Assembly: GCF_900155365.1 (NCBI RefSeq)
Contig: NZ_LT699739.1
Location: forward strand, 54,332-118,331
DNA length: 64,000 nucleotides
Reading direction: 5' to 3'
From: Collinsella bouchesdurhonensis
GTDB lineage: Bacteria; Actinomycetota; Coriobacteriia; Coriobacteriales; Coriobacteriaceae
Both the position numbers and the translations under genes were made by a program. The notes under the pieces were generated by a model that was not told where the DNA came from, searched no databases, and saw nothing but the letters and a program-made list of their open reading frames with translations. Positions 8,288 to 16,831 of this stretch are shown one piece after another (within the stretch, counting starts at the first letter, position 1; each line of letters starts with the position of its first letter).

Positions 8288-9535
8288 CTAGGCGATCTCC
8301 TCTTCAAAGTTGCTAACGAGCTTGTTGCCCAGGCGTACGATGCCGGCGCGAATGCGCTCGTCCGGAGCGGTGATGGCGGCATTTTCGAGCTTGGCGGTAA
8401 TGAATAGCTGCTCCGCTTCTTCTGCCGAGATACCGCGGCAGGCCATGTAGAACAGTTGCTCGTCGCGCACGTGTCCGATGGTGGCACCGTGGTTGCCGGC
8501 GACGTCGTCCTCGTCGCACAGGATGACGGGGACGGTCTTGTTGTCGACACCCTTATTGGCCAAAAGAACGCTCTCGCGCTCGGTGCCTTCCGATCCGCGA
8601 CAGCCGTGAACAAGGTCGATCGTTCCGCGCAGAACCTTCTTGGAGGCGCCGGTGAGGACGCCGTTGGCGTCCATGTTCGACTCGGTCTTGCGACCCAGCT
8701 GACGAATCGAGTAGTTGAAGTCGCGCGACTGATCGCGAGCAGCCAGGTAATCGGTATCGACAGAGATCTTCGAGGTGTCTCCCCACAGCTCGCTGGCAAG
8801 CCCGGTAACGCTCTTGCCAGCTCCGAGCACCGTATGCTGCACATGTACGCGGGCGCCCTCGTCGAGGAAGAAGCCCGAAGCGTCAAGCGCTGTCCAAGAA
8901 TCATCGAGCGTCTGCACACAGGTGACGTTTACGCGTGCCTGTTCGGCGGCGACGACAGAGAGCAGCGAGCCCACAAGGCCAGTACCGATGACAGGGGAGT
9001 CGAGTGCGACGATGAAGTCGAGCTCGGCGTGCTCGCCGGCGATGACCTGAATATCTGCGGCGGAGATGGCGCCGTCTACACCGTTGATGCGAACCGTGAC
9101 GCACTCTTTTTGATACGGTGCGAGCTTGAGCACTACGGGCATCTGGGCGACGGATCTTAGGTAGTTTGCCGTCTCGCTGCCGCAGCCGTGCGAGAATGAC
9201 TCGGCGGGACCGCATTTCTCCTCGAGATGCACGGCTTGCGTCTGATACGTAGAAAGCGCAGGGACGTCAAGCTGGTCAAGGTTGCCTGCATCGACGCGCT
9301 CGCGGTCGGAGGCGTCGCCCGGCGCCGCCGCGCGGCGTGCGGGAAAACGGCTATCAGCGAGTTTCAGGGCGGCCTCAAAGTCGCCGTCGTTGCCCCTGCA
9401 GGCGTCTGCCCCCTCGACTTCGACGGCCGCAGCGCCCGCCGGGGCAAGCTCGGGGTCGATCTCCAGGGAGGTTGAGTTCATCTTGAGCCAGCTCCAGGTC
9501 GGAGCGGGCATTGCGTTAAGATTCTCGATCTTCAT
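8288..9535 (-). CDS. sufD: Fe-S cluster assembly protein SufD
   Basis: A 415-residue beta-helix protein, partner of SufB in the SufBC2D scaffold. The C-terminal half has the shared SufB/SufD core (SNMDANGVLTGASKKVLRGTIDLVHG and the HVRDEQLFYMACRGISAEEA block). As expected for SufD the N-terminal domain is variable and Ala-rich. Its start abuts the sufB stop (9535/9536) and its stop precedes the sufS ATG by one base. SufD lacks the Cys clusters seen in SufB. Confidence 0.95.
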   Translation of the reverse strand: MKIENLNAMPAPTWSWLKMNSTSLEIDPELAPAGAAAVEVEGADACRGNDGDFEAALKLADSRFPARRAAAPGDASDRERVDAGNLDQLDVPALSTYQTQAVHLEEKCGPAESFSHGCGSETANYLRSVAQMPVVLKLAPYQKECVTVRINGVDGAISAADIQVIAGEHAELDFIVALDSPVIGTGLVGSLLSVVAAEQARVNVTCVQTLDDSWTALDASGFFLDEGARVHVQHTVLGAGKSVTGLASELWGDTSKISVDTDYLAARDQSRDFNYSIRQLGRKTESNMDANGVLTGASKKVLRGTIDLVHGCRGSEGTERESVLLANKGVDNKTVPVILCDEDDVAGNHGATIGHVRDEQLFYMACRGISAEEAEQLFITAKLENAAITAPDERIRAGIVRLGNKLVSNFEEEIA

Positions 9536-10948
9536 CTATCCGATCGCTCCTTCCATCTCGAGCTTGATCAGGTTGTTCATCTCTACCGCGTATTCGAGCG
9601 GCAATTCCTTGCTCACGGGGTTGGCAAAGCCGTTGACGATCATCGTGCGTGCTTCTTCCTCGGAAATGCCACGGCTCATGAGGTAGAAGATCTTGTCGTC
9701 GCCGATGCGCCCGATGGTCGCCTCATGTCCCACATCGACGTTTTTGGCGCGGATGTCCATTGCGGGGATGGTATCCGAGCGGCTCTCGGCGTCGAGCATG
9801 AGCGACTGGCAGCTCACGGTAGCCTTGGCGCCCTCGGCGCGCGGGGTCGCTACGATGGAGCTGCGGAAGGTCTGCACGCCGCCCGACTTGGAGATGCCCT
9901 TGGTCTCGACGGAAGCCGTCGTGTCGGGCGCGTTGAGAACTACCTTGCAGCCAGTATCGAGATTTTGACCCGCGCCAGCAAACGTGATGCCGGTGAAGCT
10001 CGAGCGCGCGCGGGCGCCGTTGAGCACGCTCATGGGGTACAGGTAGCCCACATGACTGCCAAACGAGCCCGAGATCCACTCGATCTCGCCGTCCTCGTCC
10101 ACACGCGCGCGCTTGGTGTTGAGGTTGTACATGTTCTTCGACCAGTTTTCGATAGTCGAGTAGCGCAGGTGGGCGCGCTTGCCCACGATGAGCTCTACCG
10201 CGCCAGCGTGGAGATTCGCCACGTTGTACTTGGGCGCCGAGCAGCCTTCAATAAAGTGAAGGTCGGCATCGTCCTCGACGATGATGAGCGTATGCTCAAA
10301 CTGGCCGGCTCCCTTAGCGTTTAGGCGGAAGTAGCTCTGCAGCGGGAAATCCAGCTTGGTGCCGGCGGGCACATAGACAAACGAGCCGCCCGACCAGACA
10401 GCGCCATGCAGGGCTGCGAACTTGTGATCGGTGGGCGGGATGACCGTCATGAAGTTCTCGCGGATGATGGGCTCCCACTGGGGGTCGTGCAGCGCCTCTT
10501 CGATGCCGGAGTACACGATGCCCATTTTGCTCGCGGTGTCTTGCATGTTGTGATACACGAGCTCCGAGTCATATTGGGCGCCAACGCCTGCCAGATAGCT
10601 GCGCTCCGCCTCGGGAATGCCCAGACGCTCGAAGGTGTTCTTGATGTCGTCGGGCACGGAGTCCCAATCGTGCTTTTGATCGGTGTTGGGCTTCACGTAC
10701 GTGACGATGTTGTCCATATCAAGACCGTCGATGCCCGGTCCCCAGGTGGGATTGGGGAAGCGATTGAAGATGTCGAGGGACTTGAGGCGCAGCTCGAGCA
10801 TCCATTCGGGCTCGTCCTTTTTGGAGGAGATCTCGCGCACGATATCGGGGGTGATGCCGGCGGCGAGGCGCTCGAAGCCCTCTTCGCCGTAGGTAAAGTC
10901 ATAGAGGCTGCGGTCGATATCCGCTACCTCGGTACGGTTCTTTGCCAT
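9536..10948 (-). CDS. sufB: Fe-S cluster assembly protein SufB
   Basis: A 470-residue core scaffold component. Diagnostic blocks are FVYVPAGTKLDFPLQSYFR (mid-protein), the FIEGCSAPKY Cys motif, and the C-terminal IGRIGDDKIFYLMSRGISEEEA block, with the late Cys of TVSCQSLMLD that is part of the sulfur path. With SufC and SufD it forms the complex on which clusters are built; SufU/SufS supply sulfur. It lies 12 bp downstream of sufC. Confidence 0.97.
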   Translation of the reverse strand: MAKNRTEVADIDRSLYDFTYGEEGFERLAAGITPDIVREISSKKDEPEWMLELRLKSLDIFNRFPNPTWGPGIDGLDMDNIVTYVKPNTDQKHDWDSVPDDIKNTFERLGIPEAERSYLAGVGAQYDSELVYHNMQDTASKMGIVYSGIEEALHDPQWEPIIRENFMTVIPPTDHKFAALHGAVWSGGSFVYVPAGTKLDFPLQSYFRLNAKGAGQFEHTLIIVEDDADLHFIEGCSAPKYNVANLHAGAVELIVGKRAHLRYSTIENWSKNMYNLNTKRARVDEDGEIEWISGSFGSHVGYLYPMSVLNGARARSSFTGITFAGAGQNLDTGCKVVLNAPDTTASVETKGISKSGGVQTFRSSIVATPRAEGAKATVSCQSLMLDAESRSDTIPAMDIRAKNVDVGHEATIGRIGDDKIFYLMSRGISEEEARTMIVNGFANPVSKELPLEYAVEMNNLIKLEMEGAIG

Positions 10949-10960
10949 GCCTGATGCTCC

Positions 10961-11737
10961 TTACTGGGCGTTTGCGGCGGCGTTTGCGGCCTCGCGTTCA
11001 AAGGACTCGAAGCCGTTCTCGTCAATCCAGGGGATGAGCGAGGCATCGTCGGTACGCACGACATGGCCCTTGACCATCACGTGGACGCGGTCGACGGAGA
11101 GGTGCTCGAGGATGCGCGTGTTGTGCGTGATGATGAGCATGGATCCGTTGCAGGACTTGCGATAGGCGTCCATGCCGCGGGAGACCACGGAGAGAGCGTC
11201 GACGTCCAGGCCGGAGTCGGTCTCGTCGAGGATGGCGAGTTTGGGCTGCAAAAGCAGCAGCTGCAGCATCTCGACCTTCTTCTTTTCGCCGCCCGAAAAA
11301 CCTACGCCCAGCTCACGGTTGAGGTAGGCAGTGTCCATGTCGAGCTCGGCAGCAAGTTCTTTCACGCGGCGGCGAAACTCCTTGCCCTTCATCTCCAGGC
11401 CGGGGCGGCCGGCGATGCTGGCGCGCAGGAAGCTGGAGAGGGGCACGCCGGGAATTTCGACCGGTGCCTGGAAGGAAAGGAATAGGCCGGCGCGCGAGCG
11501 CTTGTCGGTAGTGAGGTCGGTGACGTCCTCACCGTCAAAGAAGATGCGGCCATCGTTGACGGTGTAGACGGGGTCGCCCATGACGAGGTGGCCAAGAGTG
11601 GACTTACCGGCGCCGTTGGGGCCCATGAGCACGTGCGTCTCACCTGCCGGGACATCAAGGTTCACCTGATGAAGAATGGTTTTTTCCTCAACGGAGGCGG
11701 TAAGGTTCTCCACATGAAGAAGTGCGGTATCGGGCAT
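10961..11737 (-). CDS. sufC: Fe-S assembly ATPase SufC
   Basis: A 258-residue ABC-type ATPase without membrane domain, driving SufBCD conformational change. Walker A is MGPNGAGKSTL (~residue 39), the signature LGVGFSGGEKKKVEM, and Walker B LAILDETDSGLD, where the family-typical SGGEKKR-like and DETDSGLD forms distinguish SufC from transporter ATPases. Two ATGs compete: the one at 11746 directly abuts GAGAGG, while the one at 11737 has that sequence 9 bp upstream, so 11737 was chosen. First gene of the suf operon. Confidence 0.96.
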   Translation of the reverse strand: MPDTALLHVENLTASVEEKTILHQVNLDVPAGETHVLMGPNGAGKSTLGHLVMGDPVYTVNDGRIFFDGEDVTDLTTDKRSRAGLFLSFQAPVEIPGVPLSSFLRASIAGRPGLEMKGKEFRRRVKELAAELDMDTAYLNRELGVGFSGGEKKKVEMLQLLLLQPKLAILDETDSGLDVDALSVVSRGMDAYRKSCNGSMLIITHNTRILEHLSVDRVHVMVKGHVVRTDDASLIPWIDENGFESFEREAANAAANAQ

Positions 11738-11793
11738 TGTGCGCATCCTCTCAATCGCGACAGGGCTTAAACCCTAGGAATTCTCTCGGAATA

Positions 11794-11821
11794 ACGATAA
11801 GATGATACCGTTTTTAGTCAA
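11794..11821 (-). promoter_or_regulatory. Candidate suf operon promoter with IscR/Rrf2-like operator half
   Basis: Read on the minus strand, TTGACT (11821-11816) and TATCGT (11799-11794) are 16 bp apart, a plausible sigma-70 promoter about 60 bp before sufC. The -35 region reads TTGACTAAAAACGGTAT, which resembles one half plus spacer of the type-1 IscR consensus; the second half is degenerate. Its location between sufC and the divergent Rrf2 gene makes it a candidate operator. Promoter call moderate, operator call weak. Confidence 0.45.
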
Positions 11822-11933
11822 GCGTTAATCCGAGTACTTTGCTCGAATTTAGCTCTATGTGCAAAAGTCACAGCTACGAGCGGCTTTGCGGGGTTTGCAC
11901 CCTTGCGCGTCTTGTTTGCCGATGGGAGGACGA

Positions 11934-12392
11934 ATGCTTATATCGTCTAAGGGGCGCTATGCCCTGAGACTCATGATCTACATCGCGGCGTTTGGCGATG
12001 AAGAAGGCAAGATCGCCCTGCGAGAGGTTGCCGAGCGCGAGAGCATCTCGTTGAAATATCTCGAGCAGCTGGTTCGTCCTCTGATGGGGGCGGGGCTGCT
12101 TAAGAGCGTTCGCGGCAAGGGCGGCGGCTATATGCTCGCCAAACCTGCGGAAGAGATTCGCGCCGGCGATATCTTGCGCGTGGCGGAAGGCTCAACGGGC
12201 GCGGTTGCATGCGAAGGCCTCGACGGCTCGTGCGGTCGAGCGGGGCTTTGCTCGACTGTTAAATTTTGGACCGGTCTCGAGGCTGCGATCGATGCCTATG
12301 TGGATGGTGTGACTTTGGCAGAGCTCTCCGCGGTGCCCGAGGTTCATCTTGAAGTGGATTTGAGCTCGCTTGAAGGGTGCAAGGGCAAATAA
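11934..12392 (+). CDS. Rrf2 family (IscR/SufR-like) Fe-S-sensing transcriptional regulator
   Basis: A 152-residue winged-helix repressor. The N-terminal recognition region (LISSKGRYALRLMIYIA and the following ISLKYLEQL) matches Rrf2 proteins. Three Cys (ACEGLDGSCGRAGLC, spacing x6 and x5) sit where IscR binds its Fe-S cluster. An upstream in-frame ATG exists at 11859, but GGGAGG precedes ATG 11934 and the product then begins exactly at the conserved MLISSKGRYALR. It is transcribed divergently from sufC, so it very likely represses suf when its cluster is loaded and derepresses it under iron or oxidative stress. Confidence 0.92.
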   Translation: MLISSKGRYALRLMIYIAAFGDEEGKIALREVAERESISLKYLEQLVRPLMGAGLLKSVRGKGGGYMLAKPAEEIRAGDILRVAEGSTGAVACEGLDGSCGRAGLCSTVKFWTGLEAAIDAYVDGVTLAELSAVPEVHLEVDLSSLEGCKGK

Positions 12393-12518
12393 CGATTCGT
12401 CCGTCCCATTGGCTCCGGGCTTGCGGATAACAAAGCGCCCGTGCCTTTTGCTGTGGGATAATATCCCCATCAATAGTCTTTGCGGGGCGGGTTCGTCCGT
12501 CTTGAATTGGAGGTTTCC

Positions 12519-13406
12519 ATGTCTTCGTTCATGCTTTCCTGCGAGTCGACCGCAGATCGCACTGCGGCGTTTTTCGCCGAGCACGATATCGCGTACATCT
12601 GCTTTCATTACGAAGTGGACGGCAAGACCTACTTGGACGATCTGTACCAATCCACGACGTCCGAGCAGTTTTTTGCGAGCATCGCGGCGGGTGCCCAGCC
12701 CAAGACCTCTCAGGTGGGTACGGGCGAGTACATCGATTTTTGGGAGCCGTCTCTCAAAGAGGGAAAAGACGTGCTGCATGTCTCGCTCTCCTCGGGCATT
12801 TCTGGAACATATAACTCTGCCTGTCTGGCAGCCCAGCAACTGCGTGAGCGCTACCCCGAGCGTCGTATTCGCGTGATTGACTCGCTTGCGGCGTCTGCGG
12901 GATACGGCTTGCTCATGGAGTATCTTGCCGACTTGCGTGACGCCGGCTCGACATTTGACGAGCTTGCGGACTGGGCAGAGGCTCATAAACTCAATGTTCA
13001 TCATTGGTTCTTCTCGAGCGATTTGACGAGCTTCATTCGCGGTGGCCGCATCTCAAAGGCGAGCGGTGTCTTGGGTACTGCTTTTAAGATCTGTCCGCTC
13101 ATGAACGTGGACAACACGGGCCATTTGATTCCGCGCGAGAAGATTCGCACCAAAAAACGTGCCATCGCCCAGATGGTCAAGACCTGCATGGAGCACATCG
13201 ATGACGGCGCGGCCTACACTGGCAAGGTGTGCATGTCGCAGTCGGCGTGCCGTGCGGACGCCGAGGCGGTGGCCGACGCTTTGGTCGAGCAAATGCCTCA
13301 GCTTGCCGGCAAGATCGATATCAATGATATCGGCACTGTGATTGGTTCCCACACCGGTCCTGGTACCGTCGCTTTGTTCTTTATGGGAGATGCGCGCGTC
13401 GACTAG
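12519..13406 (+). CDS. DegV family fatty-acid-binding protein
   Basis: A 295-residue protein of the DegV/FakB type, which binds a fatty acid and presents it to the FakA kinase for phospholipid synthesis. The family's ESTADR start, the SSGISGTYNSA segment (~residue 95, the fatty acid carboxylate-binding Ser region), and the C-terminal IGSHTGPGTVALFFMG block are all present. TTGGAGG lies 7-8 bp before ATG 12519, which excludes the longer frame. FakA is not in this window, so a role in host fatty acid uptake is inference from family. Confidence 0.9.
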   Translation: MSSFMLSCESTADRTAAFFAEHDIAYICFHYEVDGKTYLDDLYQSTTSEQFFASIAAGAQPKTSQVGTGEYIDFWEPSLKEGKDVLHVSLSSGISGTYNSACLAAQQLRERYPERRIRVIDSLAASAGYGLLMEYLADLRDAGSTFDELADWAEAHKLNVHHWFFSSDLTSFIRGGRISKASGVLGTAFKICPLMNVDNTGHLIPREKIRTKKRAIAQMVKTCMEHIDDGAAYTGKVCMSQSACRADAEAVADALVEQMPQLAGKIDINDIGTVIGSHTGPGTVALFFMGDARVD

Positions 13407-13442
13407 ATACGGTGCGTTTCTGCACCTCTCGAGCATGCAGGA

Positions 13443-13482
13443 AAAAGCGCATCGATACCGGCTTTGGTGTCGATACGCTTTT
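13443..13482. terminator. Bidirectional terminator between degV-type gene and TIM-barrel gene
   Basis: Arms 13443-13459 and 13466-13482 pair over 17 positions with wobbles, flanked by A-rich and T-rich ends, so it can serve both converging genes. Confidence 0.8.
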
Positions 13483-13516
13483 GTTTACGCTGGTTTACGC
13501 TGTGCGGTCGGGTAGA

Positions 13517-14548
13517 TTATTTGCGCCGCGAGAAAAACGCGTTTCTGCGTTCGCGGCGACGCTGGGATGCTTGCGCCAGGTGAGCGATTACGTCGTCGGT
13601 AAATGGGATATCGGAGCCCACGCCTTCGATGGGGTTGATATCGCCTGCAGAGATGGGGTCGATCGACGGCTCCTCGTGCAGGCCTGCATTTTCCTGTTCG
13701 CGGTAGCGAGCCATCATGTCCTGCTGCATCATCTGCGCCGAGGGCGGGGTCCAGATGATAGCGTTGGCACCTGCCCCGATGGTCGCCTGGATGGATTCGG
13801 GCGTTTTGCCGCCCGGTGCGATGAGCGGAAGGTTGGGGTAAGAGCGACGCAGCTCGCGCAAGACTTCAGGCGTGTTTTTGCCCGCGGCGATGTTTAGAAT
13901 CTTGGCGCCAGCACGCACCTTGGCATGTGCGTCGTCTGCGCGCACCACGGTCGCTACGACAGGGATGTCTACCATGTGCGCGATGTGCTCGACCATCTCG
14001 GGCGAGGCAGGAGAGTTGACGATCACGCCTGCGACGCCCTGCATCTCGGATACGGCTGCAAGCTGTACCGAGCGCTTACCTGTCGTTGTGCCGCCGCCCA
14101 CGCCTACGAACACCGGGCACTCGGCTGCGGTGAGCAGGGCCTGCGTGATGGCGGGCTGTGCCGTGAAGGGATAGACCGCAAAGACGGCGTCGGCATTGCT
14201 GTTGCGAATGACAGCGACGTCGGTCGAGTACATGAGCGACTTGATACGGCGGCCAAAAAGCGTGAAGCCGCTCGCATCCTCGATGGCATCGGGTACGGAG
14301 ATAGTCGCTTTGCGCAAGGTTCCCTCGATGGGCGCGGGGTCCATGGGCAGGATTCCCGCCGGGGTTACGGCATGGGGAGGGGCAGACAGATCGGGGTCGA
14401 TATCGACTTCGGTAAAATCGACCGTGGCGTCGATGCTCTGCTCGACCTTAGCCTCATGCTCTTCTGTATCCAGCGGGGCTGCTGAAACGTTTTTGCACGG
14501 TAGCATATCGGGATTGGCATATGGCTTGTTCTCAGTCAGGTTATCCAC
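13517..14548 (-). CDS. Uncharacterised TIM-barrel protein (KDPG aldolase/HisA-like phosphate-binding fold)
   Basis: A 343-residue cytosolic protein with an acidic, disordered N-terminal ~90 residues, a central barrel-like domain and a basic tail (QRRRERRNAFFSRRK). The centre has alternating beta-strand and loop segments ending in Gly-rich turns (GVGGGTTTGKRSV; ILNIAAGKNTPEV; LIAPGGKTPESI; NAIIWTPPSA), reminiscent of the phosphate-binding loops of KDPG aldolase and HisA/F-type barrels. No catalytic Lys/Glu pair can be assigned. The GTG at 14548 has AAGGAG 7-8 bp upstream and is preferred to the ATG 16 codons earlier. Function unknown. Confidence 0.6.
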   Translation of the reverse strand: MDNLTENKPYANPDMLPCKNVSAAPLDTEEHEAKVEQSIDATVDFTEVDIDPDLSAPPHAVTPAGILPMDPAPIEGTLRKATISVPDAIEDASGFTLFGRRIKSLMYSTDVAVIRNSNADAVFAVYPFTAQPAITQALLTAAECPVFVGVGGGTTTGKRSVQLAAVSEMQGVAGVIVNSPASPEMVEHIAHMVDIPVVATVVRADDAHAKVRAGAKILNIAAGKNTPEVLRELRRSYPNLPLIAPGGKTPESIQATIGAGANAIIWTPPSAQMMQQDMMARYREQENAGLHEEPSIDPISAGDINPIEGVGSDIPFTDDVIAHLAQASQRRRERRNAFFSRRK

Positions 14549-14745
14549 GGAGTTGCTCCTTCCTGGCCGTGATGGATGTTCGTTTTTGTACGGCATGCAT
14601 GTGTTGCATTTGCGCCCACGCCGTGGTGGACTCCTGTTCTTTTGTGCGTGCTTGCATGCCGAAGATAAGCTATCGCTCTGTTAGGAGTAATTTAATGGAG
14701 TAGTTATACCCACGCATCGTCTATGCAAACTAAACGGAGAAACAG

Positions 14746-14952
14746 ATGCAGATGAATCTCATGGACATTATCGGTCCCGTAGCGCTATTCGTTGGCGTGA
14801 TCTGCATCGCCGCCGCCCTCTATTTTGTGATTACCCTCATCAAGGGAGCATCGGCCCGCCGCCGCGAGCAGCGCGATGTCGCCTCAAGGGGCGCACATCG
14901 CCGCTCGGATTCTCGGGCTGGTTCCCGCGACGAAGGCAGGAATCGCCATTAA
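14746..14952 (+). CDS. Small single-pass membrane protein
   Basis: 68 residues: a short N-terminus, one strongly hydrophobic segment (residues ~8-32, from IIGPVALF to FVITLIKG), then an Arg-rich, Ser- and Gly-containing cytosolic tail. ACGGAG lies 6-7 bp before ATG 14746; a second ATG two codons on is possible. Its stop overlaps the stop of the convergent rsmF-type gene by 4 bp. No family recognised. A real small gene is supported by the good ribosome-binding site and clear topology. Confidence 0.6.
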   Translation: MQMNLMDIIGPVALFVGVICIAAALYFVITLIKGASARRREQRDVASRGAHRRSDSRAGSRDEGRNRH

Positions 14953-16010
14953 CGCTTCTTAGTCATAAGCGCTAGGAAGAAGCCCTCGTATTCACGCGAA
15001 GGGGCAACGGTGACAGTGCCATCGATTTCGTTGTGCAGAACCGGGATGTCATGTTGGGCCAGCAGCTCGGCAAACGGCGCGGCGACCGTGGGGTTGCCGT
15101 CGGCGTCTTCGGCCTTATCGAGAGCCACGAGTTCGCAATCGCGATGCTTTTTGAGCGCGTGGGCAACGGCGTCCTCGTTTTCCTGGGGGAGTACCGAGCA
15201 TGTCGAGTACAGCAGGTAGCCACCGGGTTTGAGCACGGTGAGACCGCGGTCCAGCAGTGCGCGTTGGGAGCGAGCGCATTTTTGCAGAAGCTGCTCGCTA
15301 AAGCCCTTGAGGGTTCGCTCGCAACCAGCGATGAGCGTGCCCGAGCCTGTGCAGGGGGCATCGAGCAGAATGCGGTCAAACGAGAAGAACTCATCAAGCT
15401 CGCGTGCGTCGACGCGCATGACCTGTACGTTCTTGGCGCCCTGCTTCTCAAGGTTGTGCTCGAGCTTGTCTGCTCGGGGTGCATGCATTTCGGCTGCGGT
15501 GACATGGGCCTGCGGCTCGAGGGCCGCGATTTGTGTGGTCTTGCCGCCGGGTGCCGCGCACATGTCCAAGATATCCTGACCTGCCTGCATGGCCAAAGCC
15601 AGTGGGGGCAGCATGGACGAGAGGCTCTGCAGATAGATCTTGCCATCGTGGATGAGGTCGAGATCCCAAACGGCTCGCTCAAAGGATGCAGGGACGATAA
15701 AGGCGTCGGCATACCACGGTACGCGTTTGAATTCGATACCCGCGGCGTGCAACGCCTCGGCAACTTCCTCTGCGCTCGACTTCAGCGTGTTTGCGCGGAA
15801 GGTTACGGGTCGGTCTTTGGCCTGCGCGATTCCCTCCAATATAGAGGAGGCGGCAGCACCGTAGGCACCGGCGATGGAGTCGATGAAAAACGAGGGGAGC
15901 GCAAGGTCCCCAAATGCCGCGTCGAGTTCTTCCGCCTTCTCGGTGTGCTCGAATGTGCGCAGATCGAGTGCCTCTTTTACCTGCTTCTTTTGTTTTTTGC
16001 GGCGTGCCAT
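14949..16010 (-). CDS. RsmB/NOP-family rRNA (cytosine-C5)-methyltransferase
   Basis: A 353-residue SAM-dependent m5C methyltransferase. The SAM-binding motif is DMCAAPGGKTTQIA (~residue 170). The two catalytic Cys of m5C enzymes are visible in DAPCTGSG and in YSTCSVLPQENE. An N-terminal ~100-residue domain with ITLRAN-like segment (TFRANTLK) matches RsmB/RsmF-type enzymes. The family methylates 16S rRNA; RsmF-like seems likely from length (RsmB is ~430 aa with a NusB domain, absent here). It converges with the small membrane protein gene. Confidence 0.88.
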   Translation of the reverse strand: MARRKKQKKQVKEALDLRTFEHTEKAEELDAAFGDLALPSFFIDSIAGAYGAAASSILEGIAQAKDRPVTFRANTLKSSAEEVAEALHAAGIEFKRVPWYADAFIVPASFERAVWDLDLIHDGKIYLQSLSSMLPPLALAMQAGQDILDMCAAPGGKTTQIAALEPQAHVTAAEMHAPRADKLEHNLEKQGAKNVQVMRVDARELDEFFSFDRILLDAPCTGSGTLIAGCERTLKGFSEQLLQKCARSQRALLDRGLTVLKPGGYLLYSTCSVLPQENEDAVAHALKKHRDCELVALDKAEDADGNPTVAAPFAELLAQHDIPVLHNEIDGTVTVAPSREYEGFFLALMTKKR

Positions 16011-16084
16011 ATGCTCTCCTTATCACATACCTTCCTGTTGCATGGTAGCAAGGGGAACACGTCTGCGCGACGGGGGAACAAAAA

Positions 16085-16831
16085 CTAAAGAACCGCTCCT
16101 GCAGCGATAAGGGCGACGCAGAAGACGAGGACTGCGATGTCGCAGGCGGCAAAGGGGTAGCGCTTGTAGCTGCTTTTGCGCGTGCGCAGGTAAAAGCCGC
16201 GCTGCTCGGCGGCGAGCGCCGTAGCGTCGGTCTTGCCTACGCTCGAAATAAGCAGCGGGGCGCACAGCGGCAGCATGAGCTTGAGCTTCTTGACGGGGTT
16301 TTTGGTGTCGTACTCCACGCCGCGTGCTGTCTGCGCTTCGATAATCGCATTCATCTCCTGGCTGAACACGGGGACAAAGCGCAGCGCTGTGGTGAAGGTG
16401 AAAGCGTAGCGGTAGGGGACGTGCAGCTTCTCGACGCAGGCGTTTGCGAGGTCGTTGAGCTTGGTGACCATGAGCATCAAAACGAGCGGCAGCGCCACGC
16501 CCAAAAGACGAAGGCAGGCCTTGGAGCCCGTGATGAGACCGGTGTCGGTTACAAAAGCAAAAAGCGTCTCGCCTTCTCGCATGAAGGCGGTTTGAAGCAC
16601 AAGCATGATCAAGGCGATGGGGATAAGCAGCCGCAGCAGCTTGAGCAGGCGATCGACTACGCCCGCGTAGGCGCCCAAAGCGAGTGTGAGCGCGAGCAAG
16701 CCGATGAGCATCGCGTAGCTTTGGGCTAAGAAGGTGGAGAGAATGATCGCTGCGGCGAGTGCGAGCTTTGCTACCGGGTTGAGCTTGTGCAGCAGCGTGG
16801 TGCCGGGCACGTAATCGATGACATTAACCAC
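16085..16831 (-). CDS. ECF transporter transmembrane component EcfT
   Basis: A 248-residue membrane protein with about five hydrophobic segments. The two coupling helices with Ala-Arg-Gly motifs that dock on the ATPases are visible as EAQTARGVEYD and AEQRGFYLRTR. The long open frame upstream is an artefact overlapping the ATPase gene: the likely start is GTG 16831, which overlaps the ATPase stop by 8 bp with GAGGAG in front, indicating translational coupling. Last gene of the leader-controlled ECF operon (20090 down to 16085). Confidence 0.9.
   Translation of the reverse strand: MVNVIDYVPGTTLLHKLNPVAKLALAAAIILSTFLAQSYAMLIGLLALTLALGAYAGVVDRLLKLLRLLIPIALIMLVLQTAFMREGETLFAFVTDTGLITGSKACLRLLGVALPLVLMLMVTKLNDLANACVEKLHVPYRYAFTFTTALRFVPVFSQEMNAIIEAQTARGVEYDTKNPVKKLKLMLPLCAPLLISSVGKTDATALAAEQRGFYLRTRKSSYKRYPFAACDIAVLVFCVALIAAGAVL

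Noticed and set aside
8287..8919. Long N-terminal extension of sufS
   Set aside because: It overlaps sufD on the same strand in another frame and shows shadow-type composition; the real ATG is at 8286.
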